Shown piece by piece: positions 1 to 12,213 of a stretch of DNA of 64,000 nt (its first letter is position 1; each line of letters starts with the position of its first letter). The position numbers were made by a program, and so were the translations under genes. The stretch comes from Rosellinia necatrix. Lineage: Eukaryota > Ascomycota > Sordariomycetes > Xylariales > Xylariaceae. The notes under the pieces were generated by a model. That model was not told the origin of the DNA, did no database searches, and saw nothing but the letters and a program-made list of their open reading frames with translations. Location of the stretch: NCBI GenBank assembly GCA_021209875.1, contig JAGYVD010000010.1, positions 558,001 through 622,000 on the forward strand. Reading direction: 5' to 3'.

Positions 1-3000
1 GAGGAGACGAGCAAGCAAGCGCCTTCAGGGGCTTTCCAAATCTTTTTCCAATTGCCTTCGGGCTCTAAACCTCTCTCGGGCATCGCTAGTTGACCCAATA
101 CCACATCACGTTAATCAACTGTGAACATGCACAAGTACAGATGGAGATAGACTAAAAGATCAGGGGTCAGGGACCGACCCGAACTAATATTAGACGATAC
201 CCATGACGATGTCTACTTGGGCAACGGCGACGAACCAGCGATGTGTGAAGTGCAGAGTAACTAATAACTAATTAGTTTTATAGAGCACGCATGCCGGGCG
301 AATGAGAAGCAGGTTCAAGAACCGGCCTCGGCAGCGCAGCCCACGTACTACGCAGCCAACAGGAACGTCTACCTATGTGTGGTAAGGACTGCAATGTTTT
401 CTCCGCTGCCGTTTCTTGGCATCACGACCCATGGCTCCCCAGCGCCCCAAAACAGGCCACTCGGCTGTCGAAGCGAGAATATCGGCGTTTAGGCCACAGC
501 AAGTCTTCCGAATAGCTTAGCCAGATTAGCCACTTTAGGGACAATCATGATCGTCCTGTCCTAGCGTCAGTGCGGATGCCGCATGACAGTACTATCATAG
601 ACGCGCGCCTCTGTAGATTCCCATGTTCCCATCTTTCCACTTTGTCCGTTTTCGTGCTCACCCCGCGATGATCATCTCTGTACCCCAATTTAGTCGATGC
701 TGCTGTCTTCTTCGTCTTCTCTTTTTGACATGCCCCTTCTGCACCTATAATATATCGCTGCATACGTCTGCTACGTCTCCTAGTACCTTTACATGTTCTA
801 TCACTGGACACTCATTTCGATACTTTGAAACGGAATTGAGCTTCACCGAAAAAAAAAAAAAAATTGAGAGGGAAAGAGAGAGAGAAATAAAGGGAGCCAA
901 GATCGTAACACGTGTGACTGGGTATGATTGGTACTTCTTGGCGTTTTCAAAACAAGCGCCGTGATACATTCCTTCACGAGCTCAACATCGTCAACATGAT
1001 GAGGTACTACCATATATGGAGCTATGCTAAGTGTTACACTGTTAGACGACTATTCTGTCCTCGTTAGGGGATGGTAAGTCCTTTTGTAACCCGACCAGGA
1101 TCTGACTGAATTGCTACTTAATTGGCTCCCAGATAGCACCAAATTGGTCATGTATGGTACCCTGTTCTGCAAGGTACCGGTTTTTACTTCCCTTACTGTA
1201 ACCCACACTCTACATTCTCTCCCCATACCCACTTGGGCTCTTTTTCCTTTTCCTTATTTTTTTTTTTTCCTTTTCATCTGTTTCCCTTCTCCGATCCTTG
1301 TGTAGTTACGGGAGTGCGGGACGGGCCATACCGGATAAGTTGTTGCCACTATACTCTTTTGCTTTTGCTTTTCTTTTCTTTTCTTTTGCTTTTCTTGTCC
1401 GTCTTTTAATGGTTTGCGATGTAATAGGCCCAGTGCCTCGAAGAGTTGCTAGCCCAGGTACTAATTATCCAGCCACAAGCACAAGGGTGCATATGCCCAC
1501 ATCCATTCACAACCCAGATCTAAGCGCATGTGGACAGAATGAGACAGGTTGATTAGAGGTTCGCATCTTATACGATTTCGCAGACTAACTAACAAGCCAG
1601 TTGATGATCCCGACATGCCCATCCATCCAGGTAGCTAGTAGATAGGTAGGTAGGTAGGTAGGGAGGCATAGTCCGAATACTATTACTCCGGACTGAATTC
1701 ATTTCATGCGTCCATTCATTCATCTAGTTATCTCGTTATGTTGCTTGCTTCTCTTTTTGGCATCTCCCAAGTTCCCGCGTCTGCGGTTGTTCACGTTGTC
1801 GCGCGCATAGCGATAGTAGTAGTGTAGTATACAACCAACAACGTCCGCATAGTACCACTTACATCCATCTGCATATAGGGCTGGCGGCTAATGACACCCT
1901 TCCGTCCATCCACCTCTTCTTCTATTTTTGACCGTTTATCTGGCCCGCTACCCTTTTCCTCTTCCGTCGACCGTACCTTTCTGCTTTGGAGGCTTCGCAG
2001 GAGCAAGCACTTTGTGCCCCCAACTTGTTTCTTTCTCTTTCGAGACATAGTCCTGTCCGCACCCATGCTTAACCGCCCTCGACACCCCAGGCCCTCTTGC
2101 CCGCTAGCCGCCCGACTCTCAGACAGACGCCTCTTCCGACCTGCTCCAGCCAATATCCGCCGCCCCAGGAGCGTCTCTTCACTCTTTCGGATACACAACA
2201 CAAGTTTCATCATCTCTGCTTGCATTCTTCCCCACGCTATCCCGTCGCCCTAGCTCCTCCTCCGTCCGCACTACTGTAGACACGACGGGGGTCGACGAGG
2301 GCTACGTTTCAGATTCAGAGTCTTGGGTGGTGGTTGTTCCCCTCTCCCCCTCTACCGCGGGCGGAACCAACAAACACGTTTCTCGCTCGCGTGGGACAGG
2401 GCAGATGATGGCCGCCTCTACACCATGGCCGCCCGCATGGCTGTTTTATAAGTAGTCCCGCCCAGATCGCGACCTGCTCGGCCATGTTTAGTTTCCCTTC
2501 CCGGACCATCCTGAACACCAACAACGCCGCCCGTTTCCTATTGTCTTCCTTTCCTAACGTTCTGGCATTGGTTTTCTTTTCCCTATTCCTTTCCCAACCC
2601 GTTCGTTTCATCATCCCTCGCTCGTTTGATACGAGTCCAGGTATATTTGCGCTCGAAAAGAAAAACACCCTTCCTTTTCCACGAAAGACGCCCCTTCGAA
2701 GAGGATTCCACGCCTCGAGAAAGGATCTCGAAATAAAACTGAACGAATAACGAAGAGACATACTACTGCTACTACTATTACCCACTTCGCCCTATCTTAG
2801 CTCTCTCTATCTCTCTCACGGCCTCATAGCAAAAGTAGAATCTGCCTACCAACAGCTAATTGCTAATCGCAAATCGCATTCTGTCTCGAAAGCGGAATTA
2901 TACCCTATCTTAACCGCTACGAACTTCATACCGTCTAGCTTATACGCTTTTCGTTTATATATACTCTCTCTCTATATATATATATTTCAATTCTTTTTCT

Positions 3001-3138
3001 TTTCGGGGGGAGGCCCTTTTTTTTTTTTTTTTTGCTCATCCGCCCCCCTATTCTATTTTTTTTTTCTCCCTTCGTAATTTTACCGAAACTCAGCGAAAAC
3101 GAAACGCACACCCACACACACACACACATACACACAGC
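1..3138. other. Intergenic region and long leader of the Myb-like gene
   Basis: No gene is supported here; open frames on both strands lack coding character. A GGTA tandem repeat lies near 1640-1662. From about 2240 to the Myb start the DNA is strongly pyrimidine-rich, with a CT/TA tract near 2963-2987, long T runs near 3019 and 3057, and a CA-rich run (about 3105-3136) immediately before the ATG. This is typical of the promoter and long 5' leader of a fungal regulatory gene. An 88-codon ATG-started frame at 2484-2750 could be an upstream ORF if the transcript starts before it. Confidence 0.5.
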
Positions 3139-4440
3139 ATGCCGAAGCATACTCGCTCGTCGAGTTCGAATCAGAACCGGTACTCGAACCCCATCCCCGT
3201 GAGCCTGGCGCCCTCGGCCATGCCCATCACCTACAGCGCGCGCCCGGCCGCGCTGCCGCTGAACACGAGCATGGGCCCCGGCGCGGGCTACTACGGCGGC
3301 GTCCCGACGGCGGCCGGCGGCGCGCCGGTCCCCATGTCGGCGCAGGCCTACGAGCAGTACCCGGCGGCCGTACAGCAGCAGCAGCAGCAGCAGCAGCCGC
3401 CGCCTATGCCTCACCGGCCCTCGTCGGGCGCCTGGTCGCAGCAGGACGATCATAATCTGCTTACGGCCCGCCAGCAGGGGCTCAACTGGGCCCAGATCCA
3501 GGTCACCTACTTCCCCAACAAGTCGCCCAACGCCTGCCGCAAGCGCCACGAGCGCCTGCTCGAGCGCCGCGGCGCCGACGACTGGGACGCCCGGAAGCTC
3601 GAGCGGCTCGCGAAGGATTACATGAGCATGCGCAAGGAGATCTGGCAGGGCCTGGCGGCGCGGACCGGAGAGAAGTGGTCGGTTGTCGAAGCAAAGGTAA
3701 AGCCCCTTTCCTTTCCTTTCCTTTCCCTTCCTTTCCCCCTCCCACTTTTCAGCCCCTCCCCCCCCCCAAAAAAAAGAAAGAGAAAAGAAGCAAGAAAAGT
3801 TAACGAGGGACTAACCCCCCCAACGCTCCAGTGCATGCACAACGGGCTCAAGAACCTGCAATCGGCGGCGCGGTCGGCGGCGCGGCGCGAGCGGCTGGAG
3901 CAGGGCCACTCGATGCAGCAGCACGGGTATGAGGACGACAGCGGCATTTCGGGGATCGGTCTGACACCAGTAGATGACGCGGACGCGTCGTACAGCAGCC
4001 CGGAGAGCGTGCACTCGCACCACTCGTCGCACCACTCGTCGCATCACTCGTCCGGCGGCGGTGGCGGCGGCGGCGGCGGCAGTGGCGGTTACGGGTTGCA
4101 GGCGATGACGATGCCGTACGGCTCCCACCACGCGGGCTACTCGTCGAGCTACGGCTCGTCGGTGTCGTCTGCTGCTGCTGCCGCTGCCGCCGCCGCCGCG
4201 GCAGCCGCCGCGCAGCACGGCTACACTCTCGGCGGCGGACATCAGCATCAGCATCAACATCAACAACAACATCATCATCACCATCATCAGCAACAGCAAC
4301 AACAACAGCATTCGCAAGATAGCTCCCCTTACATGGGCAACGGACAGCGCCTGCCGAGCGTCGACATGGGCATCGAGGCCATCATCAACCGGCCCGGCCA
4401 CCACGGCGGCCACCCCCACGGCCATAACGGGAACATCTGA
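3139..4440 (+). CDS. Myb/SANT-like DNA-binding protein with low-complexity tails
   Basis: Probable nuclear DNA-binding regulator. Two exons are inferred, 3139-3696 and 3832-4440, with a GTAAAG donor, a CTAAC branch-like site at 3811 and a CAG acceptor, giving 388 residues. Residues about 97-142 form a Myb/SANT-like helix-turn-helix (GAWSQQDD, NWAQIQ, CRKRHERL). A second, weaker repeat follows at about 150-195 (GEKWSVVEAK across the splice, then CMHNGLKNLQ). A Gln run lies at residues 79-86. The C-terminal half is mostly low complexity: Ser/His repeats, a Gly run, an Ala run and a Gln/His run. The ATG at 3139 is the first in frame after the CA-rich leader. The intron is 135 nt (a multiple of 3) and has no stop, so unspliced RNA also reads through. 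Targets are unknown; related one- or two-repeat Myb proteins are common in Pezizomycotina. Confidence 0.85.
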   Translation: MPKHTRSSSSNQNRYSNPIPVSLAPSAMPITYSARPAALPLNTSMGPGAGYYGGVPTAAGGAPVPMSAQAYEQYPAAVQQQQQQQQPPPMPHRPSSGAWSQQDDHNLLTARQQGLNWAQIQVTYFPNKSPNACRKRHERLLERRGADDWDARKLERLAKDYMSMRKEIWQGLAARTGEKWSVVEAKVKPLSFPFLSLPFPLPLFSPSPPPKKRKRKEARKVNEGLTPPTLQCMHNGLKNLQSAARSAARRERLEQGHSMQQHGYEDDSGISGIGLTPVDDADASYSSPESVHSHHSSHHSSHHSSGGGGGGGGGSGGYGLQAMTMPYGSHHAGYSSSYGSSVSSAAAAAAAAAAAAAAQHGYTLGGGHQHQHQHQQQHHHHHHQQQQQQQHSQDSSPYMGNGQRLPSVDMGIEAIINRPGHHGGHPHGHNGNI

Positions 4441-5704
4441 GCAGGGGACGGGCGGCCCCCCTTTTCTTATATCTATCGAAGCATTTGTCCTTTTCTTCTT
4501 CTTTTTCTTCTTCTTCTTCTTCTCCAAGCCCTATTCCTTGCATGCATGTATGGCCTTTTTGCTTCTCTCTCTCTCTCCATCTGGTCCACCCACTACTGCT
4601 ATACTCTCTCTTGGTATTATCCAAATGATCAGAGGTAGCCTATGCATATTCCGGTCGTTAGCAGGCGTTTTTATTCCCCCTTTATTTTTATTTTTTTGGG
4701 AGGTAGGGGAAATATCGGGCGTTTAAGGGGGGCGTGTCTGGTGCTGAAAGTATTGATTGGATTTAATTGGGTTTTTGGGTTTTTTATCTTGTCTTTTTCT
4801 GCTGCTTGGGAGGCGCACTCAGGGACAATAAGCGGACTTCTTTTCTCTCCCTTTTTTTTTTTTTTCTATCTTCTTCTTCTCTTTTTTTTTCTTTTCTTTT
4901 TTCCTTTTAACGACTTCTCCGGCTCGTTCTTCGGAGTCCTCTCGATATTACTTTTTATCTAATTCCTCTTGGGACACGAATGAGATGACGAAATAATTTA
5001 CGCGTGGAAAGACTGGCGAAGAAAAAATATGAACGGTTACATCATCCAATACCCCTCTTAGGCATTGTTTCTTGATATTCTCGGCCTCCGTGCCGCGTTT
5101 TCTCTCCCTCTTTTCTTCCGTCATGGGGCATACCTAGAGAGGCAACGAAAGCAAATGGCAATAAGCACACTGATCGAAGCTCAGCATCGCGGTTTTCTTT
5201 TTCATTAATGACGGCATTTCCTCCTTCACTCGGATCAGGGTTACAAGCGAAGCGATATACTGTACTATTACCTTAGCCATCAGATAGATACCTCAACGTT
5301 GCTGGGTGGGGGCTGAAGATCGAGAGGATGGGCATTATCGCCCATAATGGGTTTGTTCACGACGGGTGACAAAGGTCCTGACAAAAAAAGGAGATAGGAT
5401 GGAAACTCATCAGGAATGAAGAAAGGGAGCATTTTTAATACAATCTAAAGATCCCACCATGCATGCCACCTGCGTCCAGATGACCGACCTAACTCTTCCG
5501 TGATCCGCAGGTCTCTTGTATACCCAAGTAAGTATTTGTACATTGGATAAATAGGTAGTATGTTTTTACAAGGTGAAATATAGACGCAACATCGGGTGTA
5601 TGTCGACGTGTATATTAGCGCCCCTTTCATTGGATGCAAGGCGCGGCCGCGTTAAGCGGCATCGAACCAGGTCCCAATCGTTCCTGCGTCTTTGTATCCG
5701 CGCT
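4441..5704. other. Intergenic, between Myb-like gene and COX10
   Basis: Probable 3' flanks of two converging genes. T-rich and CTT-rich tracts (for example near 4490-4525 and 4850-4905) follow the Myb stop. I see no further gene or RNA. Confidence 0.5.
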
Positions 5705-7375
5705 CTAATCGTCCTCGTCCTCGTCATCGTCATATTCTTCGACATCATCCAAGTCCGGTTCCCCCATGACGCTCCTCCATACGCGACCCCACATACCTTT
5801 CTTCTGCAGGAGCGCAAGGACCATGATGGCAGGCAAATGCCAAACACTGGCCCAGAACAGCCCGCGCGCGCTTCCCTTGAAGCCCTCATGCCGCCAGAAC
5901 TGCACGGCCTGGTGGGCTAGCCACATGTTCACGGGTAGACTCGTCGCCGCGAAGCTCCACTCGGTGATTCCGGCGGCGCATAGTCCGATACATATAGGGA
6001 GAAAAGCCAGGCTGTATCGGAGGGCCACACGGGCATTGCGGGCCGGGTTGATCCAGGAGAGCATCTGATGCCCCGCGACCTTGTACTCTTCGCGTATGGA
6101 CCAGGACAAAGCCATGAAGTGGGGGAACTGCCAGGCAAAAAGCAGTGCTGCCAGCAGCCAGCCGCCGACGGCTTCCGGAGCCAAAAGAAGCTCCTGGAAC
6201 GAGCCGTCTCCCGTGGCATACTCCCCGGCGGCGGCAGCCCATCCCATCAGTGGGGGTATGCCGCCTATGAGGGCCCCGGCCCACGTGTTGAGCCAAGAAA
6301 CCCGCTTCAGCGGGGTATACACTCCAGCGTACAGAGCAATGTTGGCGGCACCGAGAAAGGCGACAGTCGGGTTCACGCCGAAGTAAAGGCCACCGACGCC
6401 GGTCACGGCAGCCAAGATGGCGAAGGCCAAGGCTTTCCGGCGGGAGAGCAGCCCCCTGACGAGTGGGCGGTTTCGGGTCCGGCTCATCATGGCGTCCCAA
6501 GCGGGTTCGTATAGCATGTTGAGAGCATTGGCACTGGCGGAGCAAAGAGCGGTGCCGGTGGTCAGAAAGGCAAGCGTTAAGGGGGACAAGGAGGGCGTAT
6601 CGAGGCCGATGGAGGGCGAGATGAAGTCGGGTACCGGGTACAGCGCATATGGGGCCATGGCAGTTAGCACAACGAGCACAGTGAGGCGTGGTTTTGACAG
6701 GGACAGGTAGAGCGAGAGCTGGCGACGGAAGGAGCTGGCGGGATGTCTCGTCGATTCCGTGGTCAAAGCGGAAGACGCATTGACAGGGAGGATGTCTTCT
6801 GTCGTCGATGGCGCTGTGCTTCCCCCTTTGCCTTCTCCCTCCCTCTCTCCCTCTCTTAGCCGAAACGCAGAAGCGGAAACATCGGCCGAGCCAGAGACCC
6901 CCACGGCAGCGCTTTGTATCGCATCTTGTCGTCGCTTCTCTTGCTGCCTTTGCTGGCGTCGGCGATGCGGTGGGAGATGATCGGGGTCCAGCTTGGCGTC
7001 ACGATGGCCGTCCGTGGCCCCGGAACCTCGTGGTGGGAGTTCATTAGCAACGAAATAGCCGGCTTTCAGGCGAGCGGGCGTGGATTTGAGGGTCTGTCGA
7101 GAGGAGATGGTCTGCGAGAAGGATCTGGCTAGAGGCGGGTTGGATATCGATATTCGTGTCGGGACTGGTGTCTGTGTCGGTCTTTGTATCGGTATTGATG
7201 TTTGTCTAGGTATGAGTATTGGGATTGATGTCGATATTGATGTCATACGCCGGCGGCTGCTGCTGCTGCTGCTGCTGGTGCTGCTGCTGCTGGTGTTGCT
7301 GCTGCTGCTGCATCGCCAGCATATGTTGTCGAGAGCATGGGAGCGAAAGACATTCCTAGCCGGCCGAAAGCTCAT
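5705..7375 (-). CDS. COX10: Protoheme IX farnesyltransferase, mitochondrial
   Basis: Transfers a farnesyl group to protoheme to make heme O, the first step of heme A synthesis for cytochrome c oxidase, in the mitochondrial inner membrane. The frame is uninterrupted and gives 556 residues from the ATG at 7375; the open frame extends further 5' only through a GTG. The UbiA-type domain starts near residue 227 (SKPRLTVL). The first prenyl-diphosphate-binding region is at about 283-304 (NALNML, DAMMSRT, RPL), and the second conserved loop contains EEYKVAGHQML. Several hydrophobic membrane segments follow. The first ~220 residues are poorly conserved, Ser- and Arg-rich (a Ser tract at about 23-40), and fit a long mitochondrial targeting region. 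The C-terminus ends in a run of Asp and Glu. No intron is needed. The family call is firm; the exact start is likely. Confidence 0.95.
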   Translation of the reverse strand: MSFRPARNVFRSHALDNICWRCSSSSNTSSSSTSSSSSSSRRRMTSISTSIPILIPRQTSIPIQRPTQTPVPTRISISNPPLARSFSQTISSRQTLKSTPARLKAGYFVANELPPRGSGATDGHRDAKLDPDHLPPHRRRQQRQQEKRRQDAIQSAAVGVSGSADVSASAFRLREGEREGEGKGGSTAPSTTEDILPVNASSALTTESTRHPASSFRRQLSLYLSLSKPRLTVLVVLTAMAPYALYPVPDFISPSIGLDTPSLSPLTLAFLTTGTALCSASANALNMLYEPAWDAMMSRTRNRPLVRGLLSRRKALAFAILAAVTGVGGLYFGVNPTVAFLGAANIALYAGVYTPLKRVSWLNTWAGALIGGIPPLMGWAAAAGEYATGDGSFQELLLAPEAVGGWLLAALLFAWQFPHFMALSWSIREEYKVAGHQMLSWINPARNARVALRYSLAFLPICIGLCAAGITEWSFAATSLPVNMWLAHQAVQFWRHEGFKGSARGLFWASVWHLPAIMVLALLQKKGMWGRVWRSVMGEPDLDDVEEYDDDEDEDD

Positions 7376-8249
7376 AATGAACGACTGGCCCGCAAGCGCA
7401 TGTTGCCAATGGCAATGGGTGGTGTGTTCGCTCAATTGGGCCGGACAGACGTCATGTCCCCGGGTTACTGAGTCCGTCCACCGCCGGCGCAATGTGAGCT
7501 TGATCACGACAGTGACGACGGACGAGAGGTGTGGACGAAATGCTTGAGCTACCTACTTGGTAGGTTATATGTAATTGTAGAAAATTCGATTGGTCCAATT
7601 CTATCATCTGCTTCCAGCATGCCTCACACCAGCTGCCGCACCCGCGGATCCACCAGCCAGGTACCTCCTAGTCCCCACTATCTACACTTGTTAGCAGGTC
7701 CACATCATCCGATAAAATATTAGGCCAGGTACCCGGTAGGTCCCGAAGTGTTGTCACACACACTTGTATCGGTAGCTCATATAGGTACGTCAAATCAATA
7801 GTTTGTGTATCCTAGGGGATTAATAGGTGACTTGCTCTTGAATATTCGTGGTCGTAAGCTCGAATCTTATTTGACTTTTATATCGAATAGACTGCCTTTA
7901 CGTGAAAGGACCCTTCAATGGCACACATGCATATATCATTGCCGAGGCGAGCGAGGACCGTTTATGCATATTACATCCTCGATAAGGGGTGAGAGGAAAT
8001 CGACGAATTCATATGTTCATATTAGCAATGTACCGTGTAGACTATGACATCTAGTTATCCACCGCCTCCTCGGTCCTAGGATCCCCAACGCCATACACAT
8101 ACCGTACAGATTATCTTATGCCTTTAAATAAACCCACCAACCCGAGCAGGTCCCAGCTAAAAACCTAAACATGTAGATTACAGTAGAGAGGCACCGAATT
8201 TTCAGCCATCTCTTCGTAGCCTAGAAGAGAAGACTGCCGGTATTCTTGC
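7376..8249. other. Intergenic, between COX10 and MSH6
   Basis: Holds the COX10 promoter and the 3' flank of MSH6. A CTG/GCT-rich stretch at about 7258-7313 lies inside the COX10 Ser tract, not here. I see no other gene or RNA. Confidence 0.45.
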
Positions 8250-11200
8250 TTACAAGGCTTCAATGGCCCGCGCGAGCACGTCCAGGCTCCTCGCGGCAAC
8301 ATCAGTGCTTTTTCCCTCATCGAGAAGTGCAGCTACATCGCTCAGGATGCCCAGTGGTATGTAGCATCCCTCCTTAGCCTTGTCCAGGCTTTCTTTGAGC
8401 CTACTCGTGTGTTCCCATTCTCTGGCTGCTACCTCGGCCCGCTCGATCACTCGGTTAGAGATGCCACACATGGCCGCACAGTGCATACCAAAACTTCCCT
8501 CGGCCACACCGTCCTCTAGTTTGTACAAGAACGTCACACGCCTGTTTTCATCATCGACGTGGATCTGCATCCGTTTCGCTCGGATCTCGGGGTGGTTCTC
8601 GAACTCCGTGGCCAGAGAATGATAGTGCGTGGCAAAGAAGCCAATGCATCCGATATGCGTCGCGACGTGATGTAAGACGGCCTGGGCTACCGCCACACCA
8701 TCGTAGCTTGACGTACCTCGGCCCAGCTCGTCGAGAATGACGAGGGAACGCGGTGTCGCTTCGGAGAGGATCTTCTTAGTTTCTGATAACTCGACAAAGA
8801 ACGTCGATTGCGCCGCGAAGATGTTGTCGTTGGCTCCGAGACGTGACATAATGCGGTCGCAGGGGGTGAGGCGTGCTGCCGAGGCCGGCACGTAACAACC
8901 GATCTGGGCCATAATGACGGCCGTGCATGACTTGTAGATGTGAGCATGTTGAAACAGTAGCGTTAAGTATCAAGGAAACTTACCATGCGGAGAATTGTCG
9001 ATTTACCGGCAGCGTTTGCACCCGTCAGCAAGTTGATCTTGGCAGAATCGCCTCCAAGGACAATGTCGTTCGGAATAAAATCGTCAACCGTGTTGAGCAT
9101 GCAAGGGTGGCGGAGCTCAGTGAACTCGACTACGCTACGTTCCTCATCGATGAATTGAGGGCGACAGCAGGGCTCGCCCAAGGATGACGAGGCCCTGGCT
9201 AGACTGACTAAACAATCCAGCTGAGCCACGATACGGATGGCTTGTAGCCATACCTCGTAGTCGACATCAAACCGTTTCAATAGACGAAGTGATACTTCAC
9301 GAAGAAGCTGAGAATGCGTTTCCTCGGCCTCCTGCAGCTTCCGGACGAGCGCACTCAACTCTTTGAAGTAGTAGCGCTTGACGCTAGCTGTCGCTGACAT
9401 CTGCTGCCAGCCCGCGGGAACTTTGACAGTCTTAGGAAGCTCAATCTGATAGATCTCCTTACCCACATCGGTGAACTTGATCGATTTAGCTTTGAGCTCG
9501 ATCTTCTTCTTGGCGAGCAAAGATTGCAAGTCGTCCTTGATGTCGGTGATCGTGTCTCGGCTAGAATCAAAGTCTTCTTCGATACCGCGCTCAGGAATGA
9601 GAATCTTCTCTTCCTTGGCCTTTCTGCGATCGAAAGCTGTTTTCCAGTAGGATAAAGGCTCGTTGAGGTCTGGCATGGAAGAGATGAGGCGGTCGATTAG
9701 GCCATTACCGCCCCCCAAAGCACCGAGAAGGCTCATAGTGTACTCAATCTGTTCGAATCCCGCGAGAACCTTGACAAAGTCCTCGGGCCGACAGGCACCC
9801 GCGTGGATTCGTGATAGCAGACGCTCGAGGTCAGGCATCTTAGTCAGCTGAGAGGAAAATTGCTCGCGCACACTCATGTCTGCGTTTAGCATGTCCACGG
9901 CGTCCAGCCGCTCATTGATTTTCTGGATATTGCAGAGGGGGTGGCACACCCATTGGCGGAATAACCGCTTGCCGAATGGGGTAACACAGCGGTTGAGAAG
10001 TGAGAATAAGGTGCCCTCAGTGCCGCCATTCGCGGAGTTTGCGAAGACTTCGAGGTTGATCAAGGTTTGGCCGTCAAGAATGAGAGTTCCATTCTTGTGG
10101 ATGGGATTATACCAGGTGAAGTTGCGCTGAGATAGCAGGTCACGCTCGATCTTGAGTACGCGCAAGTATTGAATCAGAGCACCGAGCGCAGACATCAATA
10201 AATCCTTGTCTTTGGCCTCAGACAGAATCTCAGGCCACACCTCCTGTTCCTCCCCATCCTCACTTGAGGCAAAATAGCCGTTGCAATCGAGCTCACGACG
10301 GGTTAGTTCAGCCTCCCAAAACTCCGTCCCCGACTTGAAGTAATTCCAAATGGTGGTTGGTGAAGTGTTGTTCTTCAGAATGCGCAGAGCCTTCGTTGAT
10401 ATACGCGACTTTTCAAGTAAAAGCTCGCGCGGGCTTGTCTGAGCAACGAATGTTTCAAATTTAGTTAGATCGACGTCGTCCTCAAATTCGGAAACGAAGA
10501 ACTGGCCGGTGGCAGCATCCACAAAGGCAACGCCGAAAGCTGGATGATCGCCAACGACGGATTCCTTGATAGCCACGCAGTAGGTTGCCGTGTCATCCTG
10601 AAGCATACTGCCATCGACAAGAGTTCCGCCTGTAAGAATGCACGCAAGCTCGCGACGGATAATCTTATCCTGCTTCTTCGCCTTGCCGCCATCTCTCTCA
10701 CGCATCTCTTTGCCGAGAGCTGTCTCCATCTGATCAACTCGGGCCACCTTGTATCCCTTGGCGATGAATTGGTTTTGCCATATAGCTAGCGAACTCTCAG
10801 GGACGCCAACCATTCGCATATTAACACGATCTGTAAGTTTCAGATCGAACAACTGGTGGCCTATGGTTGCATCGTTCTCGTATAGCTCATAGAATTTGCC
10901 CTTTTTGAAGAAGACAACGGTGGTCCAGAGCTTTTGCTTAATTTCCCAGTACTGTTTCTCAAAGGCTGAGAATTGGGCCCAGGCCATGGGAGGGACAAAC
11001 ACGGTATTAGGGTCGTAATCTGGATGACCCGGTGGATTGCGATTAATATCCGTAATGTTTGCAAGCCAAGGATATCGCTCTTCGGGTTCACGCGTATGTG
11101 CCTTGACCTTTTGCCCCGCTTGCTTCGATGTAGGCGTTACCCTTGCCTTAACAGGATCAACGCTGTCGGGGTCGTAAGCCCATTGCTGTGCGGTCGAGGT

Positions 11201-12213
11201 TGAAGGCACGTCCTCCAAAATCTCGTCTTCATCAATGGTGGTCTCCTCAGCTTTCTGTATTGGCGATGATGCATGCGACCGTTTTCGTGCCGTCCGCGCC
11301 TTGGTAGGCCGCTTTCTCTTCCCGGGAGTGGCGTCTGAGTCATCCGAGATTATAAAATCGGCCATTTCATCTTCTCGTCACAAATATTAGTGCATGCTAT
11401 TCCGAAAGGCATTGGGTTCTAGTTAAGGGCATACCGTCTTCCTCATAAGCAGCTCCATCGTCTGCCTCCTTGTAATCATCCTCATCCTCCTCGACGATTG
11501 CTTTGGCTCGTTGGCGACCGCGCCGCCGAGAGCGAGTTGCTTCCAGAGCCGCAAAGATGTCTTGGTCATCATCATCTTCGGAAGACTCGGCATAGCTAAC
11601 TGTCTTCCTAGTCTGTTATACGAGATTAATGGTTAATCGAAGCGGCCCAGCTGCGTGCATATCGACGACTTCGTCATGGGGCTTTTTTTTTTTTCAGAAT
11701 AGGAAGATCATACCTTGCGCGAAGGACTACTATCCATAGCGGATTTAGTAGGGGCGGGTCGTTTCTTCATAGGCAGCTACATTAGCAAATGCAGCAAGCG
11801 ACGATGAATTGGGGGGTGGGGAAGGGGGGGGGAACTAGACAACGTACTTTATTACCAGGAGTAATGGAGGCAGATTCGTGGTTCTCCTGCGAGCTAGAAG
11901 GCTCAAGGGCGTCACTGCTAGGGACGGGTGTCACGTTGGGTGACTTCTTGGCCTTTTTCAGCTGCAGCGAATTTGATCTTGTTGTTTCCTGGAGGCAAGA
12001 CGAGCGGGAGGAGGCTGTCGCAGCGGTGGGAGTAGCAGCAGCAGGAGTGGTGGTGATGGAGGGGGACTTGGAGGGGCCGTTGGGAGAAGATTTAGCAAAA
12101 AATCCCAAAATGGTCTGTTGCTTGCGTGTCGCTGTAGAGGACGAGCCCGACGCAGCTAGGCCGGTCTTCCTCGACATCGAGGGCGTCTTCGCCGGGGTTC
12201 GTGTTTCGCCCAT
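8250..12213 (-). CDS. MSH6: DNA mismatch repair protein MSH6
   Basis: MutS homologue that pairs with MSH2 as MutS-alpha to recognise base mismatches and small loops in the nucleus. Five exons were assembled by eye: 12213-11848, 11776-11714, 11612-11435, 11370-8984 and 8930-8250. All introns are GT-AG (71, 101, 64 and 53 nt) and the frame is kept, giving 1224 residues. The N-terminus carries a PCNA-binding PIP box, QQTILGFF (residues 32-39), followed by a Ser/Thr-rich and acidic linker. The mismatch-reading Phe-x-Glu is in GKFYELYE (about residue 362). The ATPase domain has Walker A GANAAGKST just before the last intron, then a Walker B with LVILDELGRGTSS and FFATHYHSL. The start is the ATG at 12213; the open frame continues upstream only via TTG. 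The length fits fungal MSH6. Confidence 0.95.

Noticed and set aside
1791..2253. Overlapping frames on both strands upstream of the Myb gene
   Set aside because: Biased composition of the pyrimidine-rich leader explains both; no domain is present.
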